From assembly GCA_028701945.1 (NCBI GenBank), contig JAQVPT010000006.1, positions 1 to 30,070 of the forward strand: 30,070 nt of DNA. The letters are read 5' to 3'. The notes under the pieces are model-generated. The model saw nothing but the letters and a program-made list of their open reading frames with translations. It was not told where the DNA came from and ran no database searches. How positions within the stretch are numbered: the stretch's first letter is position 1; each line of letters begins with the position of its first letter. Below are positions 6,776 to 15,756 of the stretch, piece by piece. The DNA is from Bacteroidales bacterium (GTDB lineage: Bacteria > Bacteroidota > Bacteroidia > Bacteroidales > ML635J-15). The translations under genes and the position numbers were made by a program.

Positions 6776-9187
6776 ATGGATAACACAAGTATTGATAAAA
6801 ATTGTATAGAGCTGTTATCAAGAGAATTGGGAGTCATATCCGATGCTTTAAATTGTGGTATCTATAATAAAAGATTAAATATTGAAATCGAAAATCCTGC
6901 ATTTTTAGATTTTCAAAGAAATCTTAACCAGATTTTAGAGTTGTTTGAGCTTAATTTAGATATTGCACTAATTGGAGACGATTCTTTGCTAAATGAATTT
7001 ATTGATGTGTTTAGTTCTTTTGCCGTAAGAAATTTTGATAAAACACTCCAAATCTCAAATAATGGTACTATCATTGATGCTATAGCTGCTGGAGTGAATA
7101 TGCTAGGACAGGAGCTTGAGGGTTCTACAGTATCAAAAAATGAATTGGAGATTGAAACAAATAGATTAAATGAATCGCAAGAAATTGCAAAAATCGCCGA
7201 CTGGGAGTTTTATCTGCAAAAAAAAATACTCGTTTTTTCAAAAACCTTTACCGAAATTTTAGAAATCGAATCAAGCGATTTTAATTTCATTTACAAAGAA
7301 TATAAAAATAAACTGATTGGTGAAAATTCAAGGTCGATTAATAAGATAATTAGTAATGTTCAAAAATGCCAACATAATAGATTTGAAAATATTATTAAAT
7401 CAAATGATAATACAGTTAAATATTTATCCCATATTATAACCCATATTTATAATTCTGATAATGAGTTGGAGGGTTATAAAGGTATTATACAGGATATTAC
7501 CTTGTTAAAGGAATCACAGAATAGATTAAAGTACAAGACACAACTAGATAAACTAATTGCTAATATATCTTCAAGTTTCATAAAAAAATCAGAAGACTTC
7601 GAATTAACAATCTCCAATTCTTTAGAGATAATTGCAAAGTTTTTTAATGTTGATAGAGCATATTTCTTAAAATTTGCGAGTGATGATCTAAATACATTAG
7701 AAGTGTCGGAGTATAATAGTGAACGAGTTGCTTACAATACAAGGCAATTATTTAGAGAGAATCCTGCTTTATTTGAGCTTTGTGTTTTTACGGCGAGAAG
7801 CGAAAATGCAATTCAGATATCAGATGTCTCTATGATTGATGAGTCTATGATTGAAGAGAAAAAGGAGGTAACCAAGTATGACGTAAAGTCTTTTATGTGT
7901 ATTCCCGTTTATAATGACAAATTAGAATTTGGAATTTTTGGTATGGACTGCGTTGATAAATGTCGAGAGTGGTCTGACGCAGAAATGAACGCATTAAAGA
8001 TAATTGCTAATATTATTTCTGATGCTATATATAGAAATATTTTTGAAAAAGAATTGATTATTGCACGTAAAAAAGCCGAAGAAAGTGATAGGCTAAAGTC
8101 TGCATTTCTTGCAAATATGAGTCATGAGATACGCACACCAATGAATGCGATTCTTGGATTTGCCGAATTGCTAAAAATTCCAAATTTAGCTGGCGAACAA
8201 CAGCTTGAATTTGTTGACATCATTGATAAAAGTGGAAATAGAATGCTCAACACAATTGATGATATTATTAAAATGTCAAGAATTGATTCCGAACAAGAAA
8301 AGGTATATTTAGACGAAGTCGAGTTGGTTGAGATGATCAAAGATACTTTTGATTTATTTAAGCTTAAAGCTCAACAATCAGGTTTAGATTTCGAGTTTTT
8401 TATTCCAGAAGACGTTGAGAAAGTTTGTTTAACAACAGATAAAGAGAAAGTTAATGCAATACTTTCTAATTTAGTGAATAATGCTATAAAGTTTACAAAA
8501 AACGGGAGTGTAAAGTTTGGCTTTAATCTTGAGAACGGGGGGGTTACTTTTTTTGTTAAGGATACTGGCGTTGGAATTGATACTGATAAATTTGAAGCTG
8601 TTTTTGAAAGGTTTGTACAAGAGGATGTTAGTTTAAATCGAGTACATGAGGGGTCTGGTTTGGGACTTGCAATTTCAAAAGCTTATATAGAGTTAATTGG
8701 TGGTAGTATTTGGTTTGAGTCGCAAAAAGGATTTGGGTCATCTTTTTATTTTAAACTAAATTCATCTTGGAAAATTGTTGATTGTATTACTGATAATGGC
8801 GATGAGCTTAATGTTGCTACGAACCTTGGTATTACAGTTCTAATTGCAGAGGATCAAGAAGTTTCTCAATTATATCTGTCTTGTTTGTTGAAGAATTATT
8901 GCGACAATATGATTTTTGCCCCAAATGGAAAAGAGGCTTTAAAAATTTGTACAGAGAATAGTGATATTGATTTAGTTCTAATGGATATTAAAATGCCCAT
9001 AATGGACGGGCATGCCGCCGCTTTAGAGATTAAGAAAAAAAAACCTAATTTGCCTATTATAGCTCAAACAGCATTTTCTCTAGAAGATGAAAAAAAGAAA
9101 TTTGGTGATGCTTTTGATGGATATTTAACTAAACCTATCGGGCGGAAAGAATTGTTAGAAGTGGTGTTCGATTTAATGAAAAAATAG
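6776..9187 (+). CDS. Soluble hybrid histidine kinase (PAS-GAF-HisKA-HATPase-REC)
   Basis: An 803-residue sensor kinase without any membrane segment, so it should sense a cytoplasmic signal. The N-terminal ~130 residues hold a helical, HAMP-like stretch (IIDAIAAGVNMLGQELEGS) common in Bacteroidota cytoplasmic kinases. Next come a PAS region (~140-245, ending in the PAC-like YKGIIQDITLLKESQ), a GAF domain (~255-425), HisKA with phospho-acceptor His450 in FLANMSHEIRTPMNAILGFA, and HATPase_c with the N box LVNNAIKFTKNGSV, G1 VKDTGVGID and G2 GSGLGLAISKAY. The C-terminal receiver (~685-803) has the acidic AEDQE, Asp737 in VLMDIKMPIMDGH, and Lys in YLTKPIGRKEL. It is the last gene of the operon with the synthase-acyltransferase. 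No output DNA-binding domain is present, so phosphate must pass to another protein or act through the receiver. Confidence 0.93.
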   Translation: MDNTSIDKNCIELLSRELGVISDALNCGIYNKRLNIEIENPAFLDFQRNLNQILELFELNLDIALIGDDSLLNEFIDVFSSFAVRNFDKTLQISNNGTIIDAIAAGVNMLGQELEGSTVSKNELEIETNRLNESQEIAKIADWEFYLQKKILVFSKTFTEILEIESSDFNFIYKEYKNKLIGENSRSINKIISNVQKCQHNRFENIIKSNDNTVKYLSHIITHIYNSDNELEGYKGIIQDITLLKESQNRLKYKTQLDKLIANISSSFIKKSEDFELTISNSLEIIAKFFNVDRAYFLKFASDDLNTLEVSEYNSERVAYNTRQLFRENPALFELCVFTARSENAIQISDVSMIDESMIEEKKEVTKYDVKSFMCIPVYNDKLEFGIFGMDCVDKCREWSDAEMNALKIIANIISDAIYRNIFEKELIIARKKAEESDRLKSAFLANMSHEIRTPMNAILGFAELLKIPNLAGEQQLEFVDIIDKSGNRMLNTIDDIIKMSRIDSEQEKVYLDEVELVEMIKDTFDLFKLKAQQSGLDFEFFIPEDVEKVCLTTDKEKVNAILSNLVNNAIKFTKNGSVKFGFNLENGGVTFFVKDTGVGIDTDKFEAVFERFVQEDVSLNRVHEGSGLGLAISKAYIELIGGSIWFESQKGFGSSFYFKLNSSWKIVDCITDNGDELNVATNLGITVLIAEDQEVSQLYLSCLLKNYCDNMIFAPNGKEALKICTENSDIDLVLMDIKMPIMDGHAAALEIKKKKPNLPIIAQTAFSLEDEKKKFGDAFDGYLTKPIGRKELLEVVFDLMKK

Positions 9188-9200
9188 ACTTTTTAAATTT

Positions 9201-12143
9201 TTACTCCCTCGGATCTGGTTTAAATGGCATTTTTGCAAGTTTTTGAGTTCGTAAAAGTGGATAGCCAAATTCAACATCAATAATTCCAAGCATTAGATAA
9301 ACACCTGCACCTTTAAATGGATATTCTTTTAGCGAATCGGGAAAATGAACAGAGTCGTAGAAGTTTCCTTCGGCATCTATCCATGTCATAAAGTTCATTA
9401 TCTGTCCATTGCTGGTACGAACATATTTTAGACATACAAAAACTCCAAGCATTCTAACTGTTTTTCCACAGTGTTTAAGCATATCATTGAATTTTACCTC
9501 ACCACGATAATTTGTTTGCAGCAAATCAAAAAAACTAATGCTGACAGGAAATCCAAGTAGCTCTATTTCATCGTAAGCATTTTCGGTTGGTGAGAGTTTA
9601 AGTGTTGGGAGCTTATACTCAGGTTCGTTGGCTGTAAATAGTCTTTTTTGACTTTCGTAGATGCTTTGCTTAGTTTTTGCTTTTCGCATACAGGATTTCC
9701 ACATAATTTCGGTTTTTGAAAAGCCGGTGAAATTTAATGCTCCGATGCGAATAAGCGTGTTAAGAAGTTCTTCAGAAACAGAACATCTATTAATAAAATC
9801 ATTAAAATTTTTAAAACTCCCGTTTAGATTACGCTCGTAAACAATTTCGTTTATAGCGGAATGTTCGAGACTTTGTACGTGTATAAATCCTATATAGATA
9901 TCTTTATTTATTATTCTTGTCAGATATTCACTATTGTTGATGCATGGCAATTTGATGTTTGCTCCAAGTGTTTTTGCTTCGTGAAAGTAAACCCATGATT
10001 CATAAAATCCACCAAAATTATTGATAACCGCAGTCATAAATTCTAATGGATAATATGTTTTAAGATACAGACTTTGATAACTTTCGACTGCGTAAGATGC
10101 CGAGTGTGCTTTTGAAAATGAATATCCTGCAAAAGATTCGATTTGTCGCCATAATTCTGTGCTGACATTTTCTGGACGATTTAATTTGTTGCACATAGCA
10201 AAAAACTTGTCTCGGATATTGTCAAATTGGGTTCTCGATCTAAACTTGCCACTCATTGCACGTCTCAACACATCAGCATCGGCAAGATCCATTCCTGCAT
10301 AATGATGACAAACTTTGAGTACATCTTCTTGATAAACCATTACGCCGTAAGTTTCGCAAAGTTGTTTTTCCATTATCGGATGCAGATATTCAAAACTGCC
10401 CGGATTATTGTATCTAACGATATATTCTTTCATCATTCCAGATTTTGAAACCCCTGGTCGGATAATCGAACTTGCTGCAACTAAAGTGATGTAATCCTGA
10501 CATTTGAGTTTTGATATAAGACCTCGCATAGCAGGGCTTTCGATATAAAAACAGCCTATTGTATTGCCGGTAGAAAGGTACTCGTTGATTTTAGGATCTT
10601 TTTTAAATGTATCAACTTTGTGTATGTCGATATCTGTGCTTTGGTTTCGTGATACAATTTCTACGCAATCGCGAATATGTCCTAATCCACGTTGCGAAAG
10701 GATGTCAAACTTTTCAAAACCCAAATCTTCGGCAACATACATGTCCCATTGTGTTGTTGGAAAACCTTTTTGAGGCATATCTAAAGCTGCAAAATAATAT
10801 ATTGGGAAATCGCTTATAAGTACCCCGCCAGAATGTATTGTGCGTAAGTTTGGAAATCCAGATAACTCAGAAGCCTGTTCAATGATTTTTCTGTGAATAC
10901 TATCCTTATCTTTTACAGATTGAGAATTTTTTGCAAGTATGTCTAATTCAGGTTTAGGCAAACCATTGACTTTTCCTAACTCCCGAAGTATTGATTTTGT
11001 TTTAAAAGTACTCATCGCTCCTAATAGGGCTGTGTGTTCTGAACCGTATTTCTTGAAAATATACTTGAAGATATTGTCTCTATCTCGCCACGAAAAATCA
11101 ATGTCAAAATCGGGAGGTGTGCTGCGCTTGGGATTAAGAAAACGCTCAAAATATAGGTTTAACTCAATTGGATCGACATCTGTAATTTGCAAACAATAAG
11201 CTACAATGCTGTTTGCTCCGCTGCCGCGTCCGACATAGAAAAAGTTTCGTGATTGTGCATATCTGACAATATCATAAGCTATTAAAAAATATGACACAAA
11301 TTTAAGTTTCTCAATTATTTGCAATTCACTTTGCATTCTTTTATACGCAATTGGATTGTGAAAACCGTAGCGATTTTTTAAGCCACGCTCAGACAGTTTC
11401 CTTAGTAATTGAACATCGTTATTGAAACTATCGGTAAATGTTTTCTTGTTTTTATGCTCTTTGTTGAAACTTAGAGAGCAAGTTTTGAGCAGGTTTAGCG
11501 TGTTTGTAATAATATCTGTATAATCGCTGTATATTTTCCGTACGTAGGATGGGTGAATAAAAATATCTGTCGATGAGGCGTGAAGAACTGCTGGTAGTTT
11601 CGAGATTAAAGAATTATTATTAATGGCTCGTAAGTTCATAAATAACTCATAATCTTTAATTGTTCTAAAACTTACAGAGTAAAGAATTACCATTTTTGAT
11701 TGAAATTTTGTCAATCGGGAACTTAAAAGTTTTTTTACATCGCTTGGTTTAACTCCGATAAATTCATTTTCTTTTACTTGATTTGCAACAAAATTCTCAA
11801 AAGGTATAATAATATAGACATTGTTAAATTCGGGAAGTTCTTCTTGTTTTTGTTTGCCTTGGTTTATTTCGCTTAAATATTTGTTTATTTCTGCCAGACC
11901 GTGATTGTTGCGAGCAATTAGTACGAAAAGCTGTTTATGAGAATTATCTCTGATGTCAACTCCAGCGATTGGTTTTATTCCACTTTTACGACAGGCTAAA
12001 TAGAATTCGGGAATCCCAGATGTGTTGTTAACATCAGTTAATATGATGCTGTCAGAGTCGTTTTCAAAAGCAAGTTTAGCAAGCTGTGTAGGTGAGATTG
12101 TACCATGTCGCAGACTGTAATATGTGTGGCAATTTAAAAACAT
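9201..12143 (-). CDS. dnaE: DNA polymerase III alpha subunit-like (short DnaE family)
   Basis: A 980-residue C-family DNA polymerase, clearly shorter than a main replicative DnaE (~1150-1250). The N-terminal PHP domain is decayed: FLNCHTYYSLRHG and LTDVNNTSGIPEF replace the usual HxH and TDH metal ligands. The polymerase core is intact, with FYVGRGSGANSIVAYCL, the catalytic aspartates in PPDFDIDFSW (~345-349), GFEKFDILSQRGL (third Asp, ~480) and YGVMVYQEDVLKV, followed by FAGYSFSKAHSASYAVESYQ, helix-hairpin-helix sequence and a C-terminal OB-fold (GKTVRMLGVFVCLKYVRTSN). This matches the second, ImuC/DnaE2-like polymerase carried by many Bacteroidota, usually linked to damage tolerance. No imuA/imuB or Y-family gene is adjacent. 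Tandem repeats and a hairpin lie upstream and may control it. Confidence 0.9.
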   Translation of the reverse strand: MFLNCHTYYSLRHGTISPTQLAKLAFENDSDSIILTDVNNTSGIPEFYLACRKSGIKPIAGVDIRDNSHKQLFVLIARNNHGLAEINKYLSEINQGKQKQEELPEFNNVYIIIPFENFVANQVKENEFIGVKPSDVKKLLSSRLTKFQSKMVILYSVSFRTIKDYELFMNLRAINNNSLISKLPAVLHASSTDIFIHPSYVRKIYSDYTDIITNTLNLLKTCSLSFNKEHKNKKTFTDSFNNDVQLLRKLSERGLKNRYGFHNPIAYKRMQSELQIIEKLKFVSYFLIAYDIVRYAQSRNFFYVGRGSGANSIVAYCLQITDVDPIELNLYFERFLNPKRSTPPDFDIDFSWRDRDNIFKYIFKKYGSEHTALLGAMSTFKTKSILRELGKVNGLPKPELDILAKNSQSVKDKDSIHRKIIEQASELSGFPNLRTIHSGGVLISDFPIYYFAALDMPQKGFPTTQWDMYVAEDLGFEKFDILSQRGLGHIRDCVEIVSRNQSTDIDIHKVDTFKKDPKINEYLSTGNTIGCFYIESPAMRGLISKLKCQDYITLVAASSIIRPGVSKSGMMKEYIVRYNNPGSFEYLHPIMEKQLCETYGVMVYQEDVLKVCHHYAGMDLADADVLRRAMSGKFRSRTQFDNIRDKFFAMCNKLNRPENVSTELWRQIESFAGYSFSKAHSASYAVESYQSLYLKTYYPLEFMTAVINNFGGFYESWVYFHEAKTLGANIKLPCINNSEYLTRIINKDIYIGFIHVQSLEHSAINEIVYERNLNGSFKNFNDFINRCSVSEELLNTLIRIGALNFTGFSKTEIMWKSCMRKAKTKQSIYESQKRLFTANEPEYKLPTLKLSPTENAYDEIELLGFPVSISFFDLLQTNYRGEVKFNDMLKHCGKTVRMLGVFVCLKYVRTSNGQIMNFMTWIDAEGNFYDSVHFPDSLKEYPFKGAGVYLMLGIIDVEFGYPLLRTQKLAKMPFKPDPRE

Positions 12144-12180
12144 AATGATTAAAATATAAGCATTTTAAGACTTGTAATAT

Positions 12181-12193
12181 AATCATTATGATT
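12181..12193. promoter_or_regulatory. Short palindrome upstream of dnaE
   Basis: AATCAT-T-ATGATT is a perfect 13-nt palindrome about 40 nt before the dnaE start codon on the minus strand. It could be an operator, but AT-rich palindromes of this length can arise by chance. Confidence 0.25.
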
Positions 12194-12211
12194 TGATAAT
12201 ACAATTTTTTT

Positions 12212-12249
12212 GTTTTTGTCATGAATTTATTCGTTTTTGTCATGAATTT
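12212..12249 (-). repeat. Two 17-bp direct repeats, 21-bp period, upstream of dnaE
   Basis: GTTTTTGTCATGAATTT occurs at 12212-12228 and again, identically, at 12233-12249. The 21-bp period is two DNA turns, placing both on the same helical face about 70-105 bp upstream of the dnaE start. This is the layout of a tandem regulator binding site. Confidence 0.55.
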
Positions 12250-12270
12250 TGCTGCTGCGCGGCAAAATTC
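12244..12270. terminator. GC-centred hairpin between the membrane-protein gene and dnaE
   Basis: Perfect 9-bp arms GAATTTTGC (12244-12252) and GCAAAATTC (12262-12270) surround a GC-rich 9-nt loop. It lies 50 nt past the stop of the minus-strand membrane-protein gene and could end that transcript. A short AT-rich tract including T runs occurs only further on, so termination is likely but not certain. Confidence 0.45.
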
Positions 12271-12319
12271 CCGCCAAAAACTCAGTAGTTAGAACCGATA
12301 AACTGATAAACCGATAGAT

Positions 12320-14704
12320 TTACAATCCTCTTACGCTTACTCCAAAATCATCAATTATTATGTCCTGATTAGAATTATTCCATACATAAACTTTTAAAAT
12401 TCCACCATCTCTTTTGTTGTGAAAACTTGTGTAATTTTTAATGTAATTCCAATTATTTTGGTTTAATATGTGATTTTTAAAAGCTTCCCCATTCCAAATG
12501 TTGTTGCCATTTGGATAGTCTATCGAAATCACTAAAACAACATTTTTTGTATTTTTATTGTTTTCTGGAATAGTCCAGCATCCAGTCGAAATATGCAGCA
12601 ATCCTTCTGGTAAAGAATCAATTGGAATTGAAAATGAAGGCGTAAACGATGTTGGTTTTAATACAAAAGAAGAAGTCCCTGTAAAAGATTGTTTCCCAAA
12701 ATTAGTATTGTCAAAATTTGTCCAGTTACTACTAAGTTCTGAATGGTTGTCGAAACTGTTTAATTCGTTGTACAACGCTTGACTACTTTCGTTCATTTTG
12801 GGATTAAATAAAGAAAAATAATCATCTGATTTATCAAATAAAACTTGTTCCCAACATATCTTTAAATTTTTTGAAAGTATTTTTTGGTTTGATGCCATAA
12901 ACATAATTCTATTGACTTTAAATGATTGGTTAGGTGCTAAAGCATAAGGATTTATCCATAGTCCGTCTGTTGCATTTTTCGGAACTATCCTGTATTTATG
13001 AATCTCACCTGTATTTAATTCCATTAATATCCAGAATTGCTCATCTTTAAAAAAGGCACTTTTTAAGGACTGTTTTATGCTTTTCTTGAAGTCTAATTTT
13101 ACTCTTTGCAATGTTCCTTCCTGATATTCGGGAACGTCAATCCATTTACACCAAGTAGTGGTTTTATGTTCTGAAACAAATGATTTTATGTTAAGCGGAG
13201 TATTCCGTCTTTGCAAAAGGATGGATGTGTCATCGTGATTTATTGTTTTGTAATTACGAATCATTTCAATTAGTGTTTGAGGTTCGTCGTTTAGTAAATA
13301 ACGTGAATCTATGCTATTAACTGTCCCGCCATTTAACCCTGATAATTTATCTCCATTATGCCAAAAAATAAATTCCGGAGCGTTCTCAGAACTAAAATGT
13401 ACTGCGTTTTGTTTATCCAACCAGCTTGTATAAGCGGCATAACTTTGAATAACTACTCTAGGTTTCCAGTTAAGTTTATTTGCTGCAATTATTGAATAAT
13501 CCCAAGGATAAATGTCTGTTTTAGCATCGCCGATAATTTTTAATAGCTCAGGAGGTAATTTATTTGCTGCAATAAGATTTTCAGATATTTCAGCATTTTG
13601 TGTCTTAAGTTTTTTATATTCCCCAATAAATTCAATGAAATTATTAGATTTTAAAATTGTTTGTTCAGAATCACTATAATTAAGTGCATTCTGATTGTTG
13701 TAAGATATTGCAAATACTGCGAGAACACTAAAGATAATGTTTTTAAATCTGTTTTTCTGGCTAAAAATATTGAAAATCAGAAGTGCAATCATAATAAATG
13801 AGGTCATTCCATTTACATGATATACATCTTGGCGAGCCATTCCATGCTTCCATACTGCAAACAGACAAAAGAATGCGATTAATCCAAAAAATAGAGAGCG
13901 TTTTTCTTTATTTGCAAAAGCCAGTATTACAAATAAAACATATCCCCCTATAAACCACCAGTTGTTATCCTGATAAATTGATGCAGCTGAGGAATTATCT
14001 TGTGCAAGGTTTATTATTCCATAAAGGTATGTAAAAAAACCATTGAGGGTTCCGAACATAAGCAGCCAGAACATAAGTAAACCTGAAAACAAAATGCCGA
14101 CATTAATTGCGAATTGTTTGTAGTCTCTTTCGTCAACTAGAAAGTATATCAACGAAACGGCTGTAATTGCCCCAGACAGAATAGCGACATACGATTTTAC
14201 ATAAAAAGCAAAAATAAATAATGCAAAAGATAGATATTTAAAAAGCTTGTTTCGTGTTACAAAGTAATTGCAGTTGAATAATAGGATGTTTGCTAAAATT
14301 AAATGATTGAATCCAGCAATTATTGATATGAAATAACAAATTAGAAATGAGATTAAAAGTCGCGTGCTTTTATTATTCTCTTTTAATAATGTGAATACAT
14401 TCCAAAATAAAACGACTTTTAGTAATGCAGTTACAATCGTAACCAGCAATATGTTTTCTGGTAAAGGATACATGAAAAAAGCTAACGGTCCATGCGGAAA
14501 AACAATACTTATTCCGTCTGAAAGATTAGTTGAAAAGAGATTATTAAAAACCCAAACCAATGGTGGGTCAATTCCTACATCAAAAGTCCAGATGTTTTCA
14601 GGAAATGTGCCAATAACGATTAGTAACCCGGGGAACAAAATTTTTATTAATCCTTTTAAGTTATCCCAATTAACTATATCTTTTATTTTTAGATTCTTAA
14701 TCAT
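12320..14704 (-). CDS. Polytopic membrane protein with large C-terminal soluble domain
   Basis: A 794-residue protein I do not recognise by name. The first ~350 residues contain about ten hydrophobic segments (for example LIKILFPGLLIVIGTF, ILLVTIVTALLKVVLFW, YVLFVILAFANKEKRSLFFG). The loop after the first segment, FDVGIDPPLVWVFNN, is acidic as in GT-C-type glycosyltransferases, and HGPLAFFMYPLP follows. Residues ~350-794 are hydrophilic; the last ~160, rich in aromatic and Asn residues (from SSNWTNFDN to VSVRGL), look like a beta-sandwich of the carbohydrate-binding kind. A surface-glycan or polymer-handling transferase is the best guess, but no catalytic residue can be shown. It stands alone, ending near the hairpin at 12244-12270; the lipoprotein gene lies 116 nt upstream on the same strand. 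Confidence 0.7.
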   Translation of the reverse strand: MIKNLKIKDIVNWDNLKGLIKILFPGLLIVIGTFPENIWTFDVGIDPPLVWVFNNLFSTNLSDGISIVFPHGPLAFFMYPLPENILLVTIVTALLKVVLFWNVFTLLKENNKSTRLLISFLICYFISIIAGFNHLILANILLFNCNYFVTRNKLFKYLSFALFIFAFYVKSYVAILSGAITAVSLIYFLVDERDYKQFAINVGILFSGLLMFWLLMFGTLNGFFTYLYGIINLAQDNSSAASIYQDNNWWFIGGYVLFVILAFANKEKRSLFFGLIAFFCLFAVWKHGMARQDVYHVNGMTSFIMIALLIFNIFSQKNRFKNIIFSVLAVFAISYNNQNALNYSDSEQTILKSNNFIEFIGEYKKLKTQNAEISENLIAANKLPPELLKIIGDAKTDIYPWDYSIIAANKLNWKPRVVIQSYAAYTSWLDKQNAVHFSSENAPEFIFWHNGDKLSGLNGGTVNSIDSRYLLNDEPQTLIEMIRNYKTINHDDTSILLQRRNTPLNIKSFVSEHKTTTWCKWIDVPEYQEGTLQRVKLDFKKSIKQSLKSAFFKDEQFWILMELNTGEIHKYRIVPKNATDGLWINPYALAPNQSFKVNRIMFMASNQKILSKNLKICWEQVLFDKSDDYFSLFNPKMNESSQALYNELNSFDNHSELSSNWTNFDNTNFGKQSFTGTSSFVLKPTSFTPSFSIPIDSLPEGLLHISTGCWTIPENNKNTKNVVLVISIDYPNGNNIWNGEAFKNHILNQNNWNYIKNYTSFHNKRDGGILKVYVWNNSNQDIIIDDFGVSVRGL

Positions 14705-14820
14705 GTATAAAAACTAAGATTGTAAAAGTAATACCATTTTAGTTATAAAACATCATCCTGGATATTTATTATTATATGGTACTTTTACACCTAAGCTAAA
14801 GCTTGTGGATATATCTTATA

Positions 14821-15561
14821 TTACATCCTTACTTTAGTTTGGACTTCAAAATATTCGTTACAAAGTTGAATTTCTACGTTTTTGTCATTAAAAATAGTTG
14901 ATGACATTTCTTGTGCATATTCTTTTGCTAAATTGTGGTATTCTTGATCTGTCCACGATGTTTCATCAACGACCATTTTAAAAACATAAGTATTTTGGTC
15001 TTTTACAAGAATAATACTTTTTAAAGTACCGTCTGTAAAACCAGTTTGTATTAAGAAATTACCAAGGTCGTTAACTTCGTTGTATTTTACTGTGTTATTA
15101 TACTCTATCTCTGTACCATCATAGGATAAAGTTTCATAATCATCTTCAATTATTTCTTGATTATCATCCATTTTAACAACTTTTAGAGTTTTAAGATTCT
15201 CATCGCACATATGCAGCTCAACGGGATTATTCTCTAACACATCAGTTGACAAGTTATTGATGAATACATAAGCAGTTTGCTCATAGTCGTCATCATCTAC
15301 AAAACTTTCTTTTACAACCATTCTGAATTGATACGTATCGCCATCTTTTGCTATCTGAACAGTTTTTTTGTCTCCTTCTGTAAAACCGGTTTCTTGAAGA
15401 TATTTGCCAATATCATCTGCTTCGTCTTCAGTTACGTTTTTTGTGTAATACAATTCTGTTTCATCAAACATTAGTTTAGTGCCGTAGTTGGTACATGATG
15501 CAAATGTGAGAGTAAAAACAAGTAGGCTTAGGATGATTAAATTCTTTTTCATTTTTTTCAT
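14821..15561 (-). CDS. Lipoprotein made of a duplicated ~95-residue domain
   Basis: A 246-residue protein with a basic N-terminus, a hydrophobic stretch and a lipobox (FASC, Cys23), so it is predicted to be lipid-anchored. The mature part consists of two copies of one domain. Copy 1 (~35-130) begins ELYYTKNVTEDEADDIGKYL and continues QETGFTEGDKKTVQIAKDGD; copy 2 (~147-246) reads EIEYNNTVKYNEVNDLGNFL and IQTGFTDGTLKSIILVKDQN. Both continue with TYxFxMVV and end with a VELHMCDE / VEIQLCNE block, so each keeps one Cys at the same place. The function is unknown. It has its own promoter candidate (15592-15624). The start at 15561 was kept; MKK at the fourth codon is an equally good alternative. 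Confidence 0.85.
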   Translation of the reverse strand: MKKMKKNLIILSLLVFTLTFASCTNYGTKLMFDETELYYTKNVTEDEADDIGKYLQETGFTEGDKKTVQIAKDGDTYQFRMVVKESFVDDDDYEQTAYVFINNLSTDVLENNPVELHMCDENLKTLKVVKMDDNQEIIEDDYETLSYDGTEIEYNNTVKYNEVNDLGNFLIQTGFTDGTLKSIILVKDQNTYVFKMVVDETSWTDQEYHNLAKEYAQEMSSTIFNDKNVEIQLCNEYFEVQTKVRM

Positions 15562-15591
15562 TTTTAGTTAGTATGGTTAGATTTATTACTA

Positions 15592-15624
15592 CAAAAATAA
15601 AAAAAAATATTTTATATAGCCAAA
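15592..15624 (-). promoter_or_regulatory. Promoter of the lipoprotein gene
   Basis: Read on the minus strand, TTTG (15621-15624) is followed by 21 nt and then TATTTTTG (15592-15599), a full match to the Bacteroidota pattern TTTG-N19-21-TAnnTTTG. It lies 31 nt before the start codon. Confidence 0.65.
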
Positions 15625-15756
15625 TAAATTGGTATGTTTTTACTTTTTGAGTATATGATTGTACCGTTAAGTAACGGATAATTCTCTGTGAAATACTTGG
15701 TTTTTCAAAACATTGAACACATTATGTTTTCAAGCTATCAATAATTCTGAATCTTT

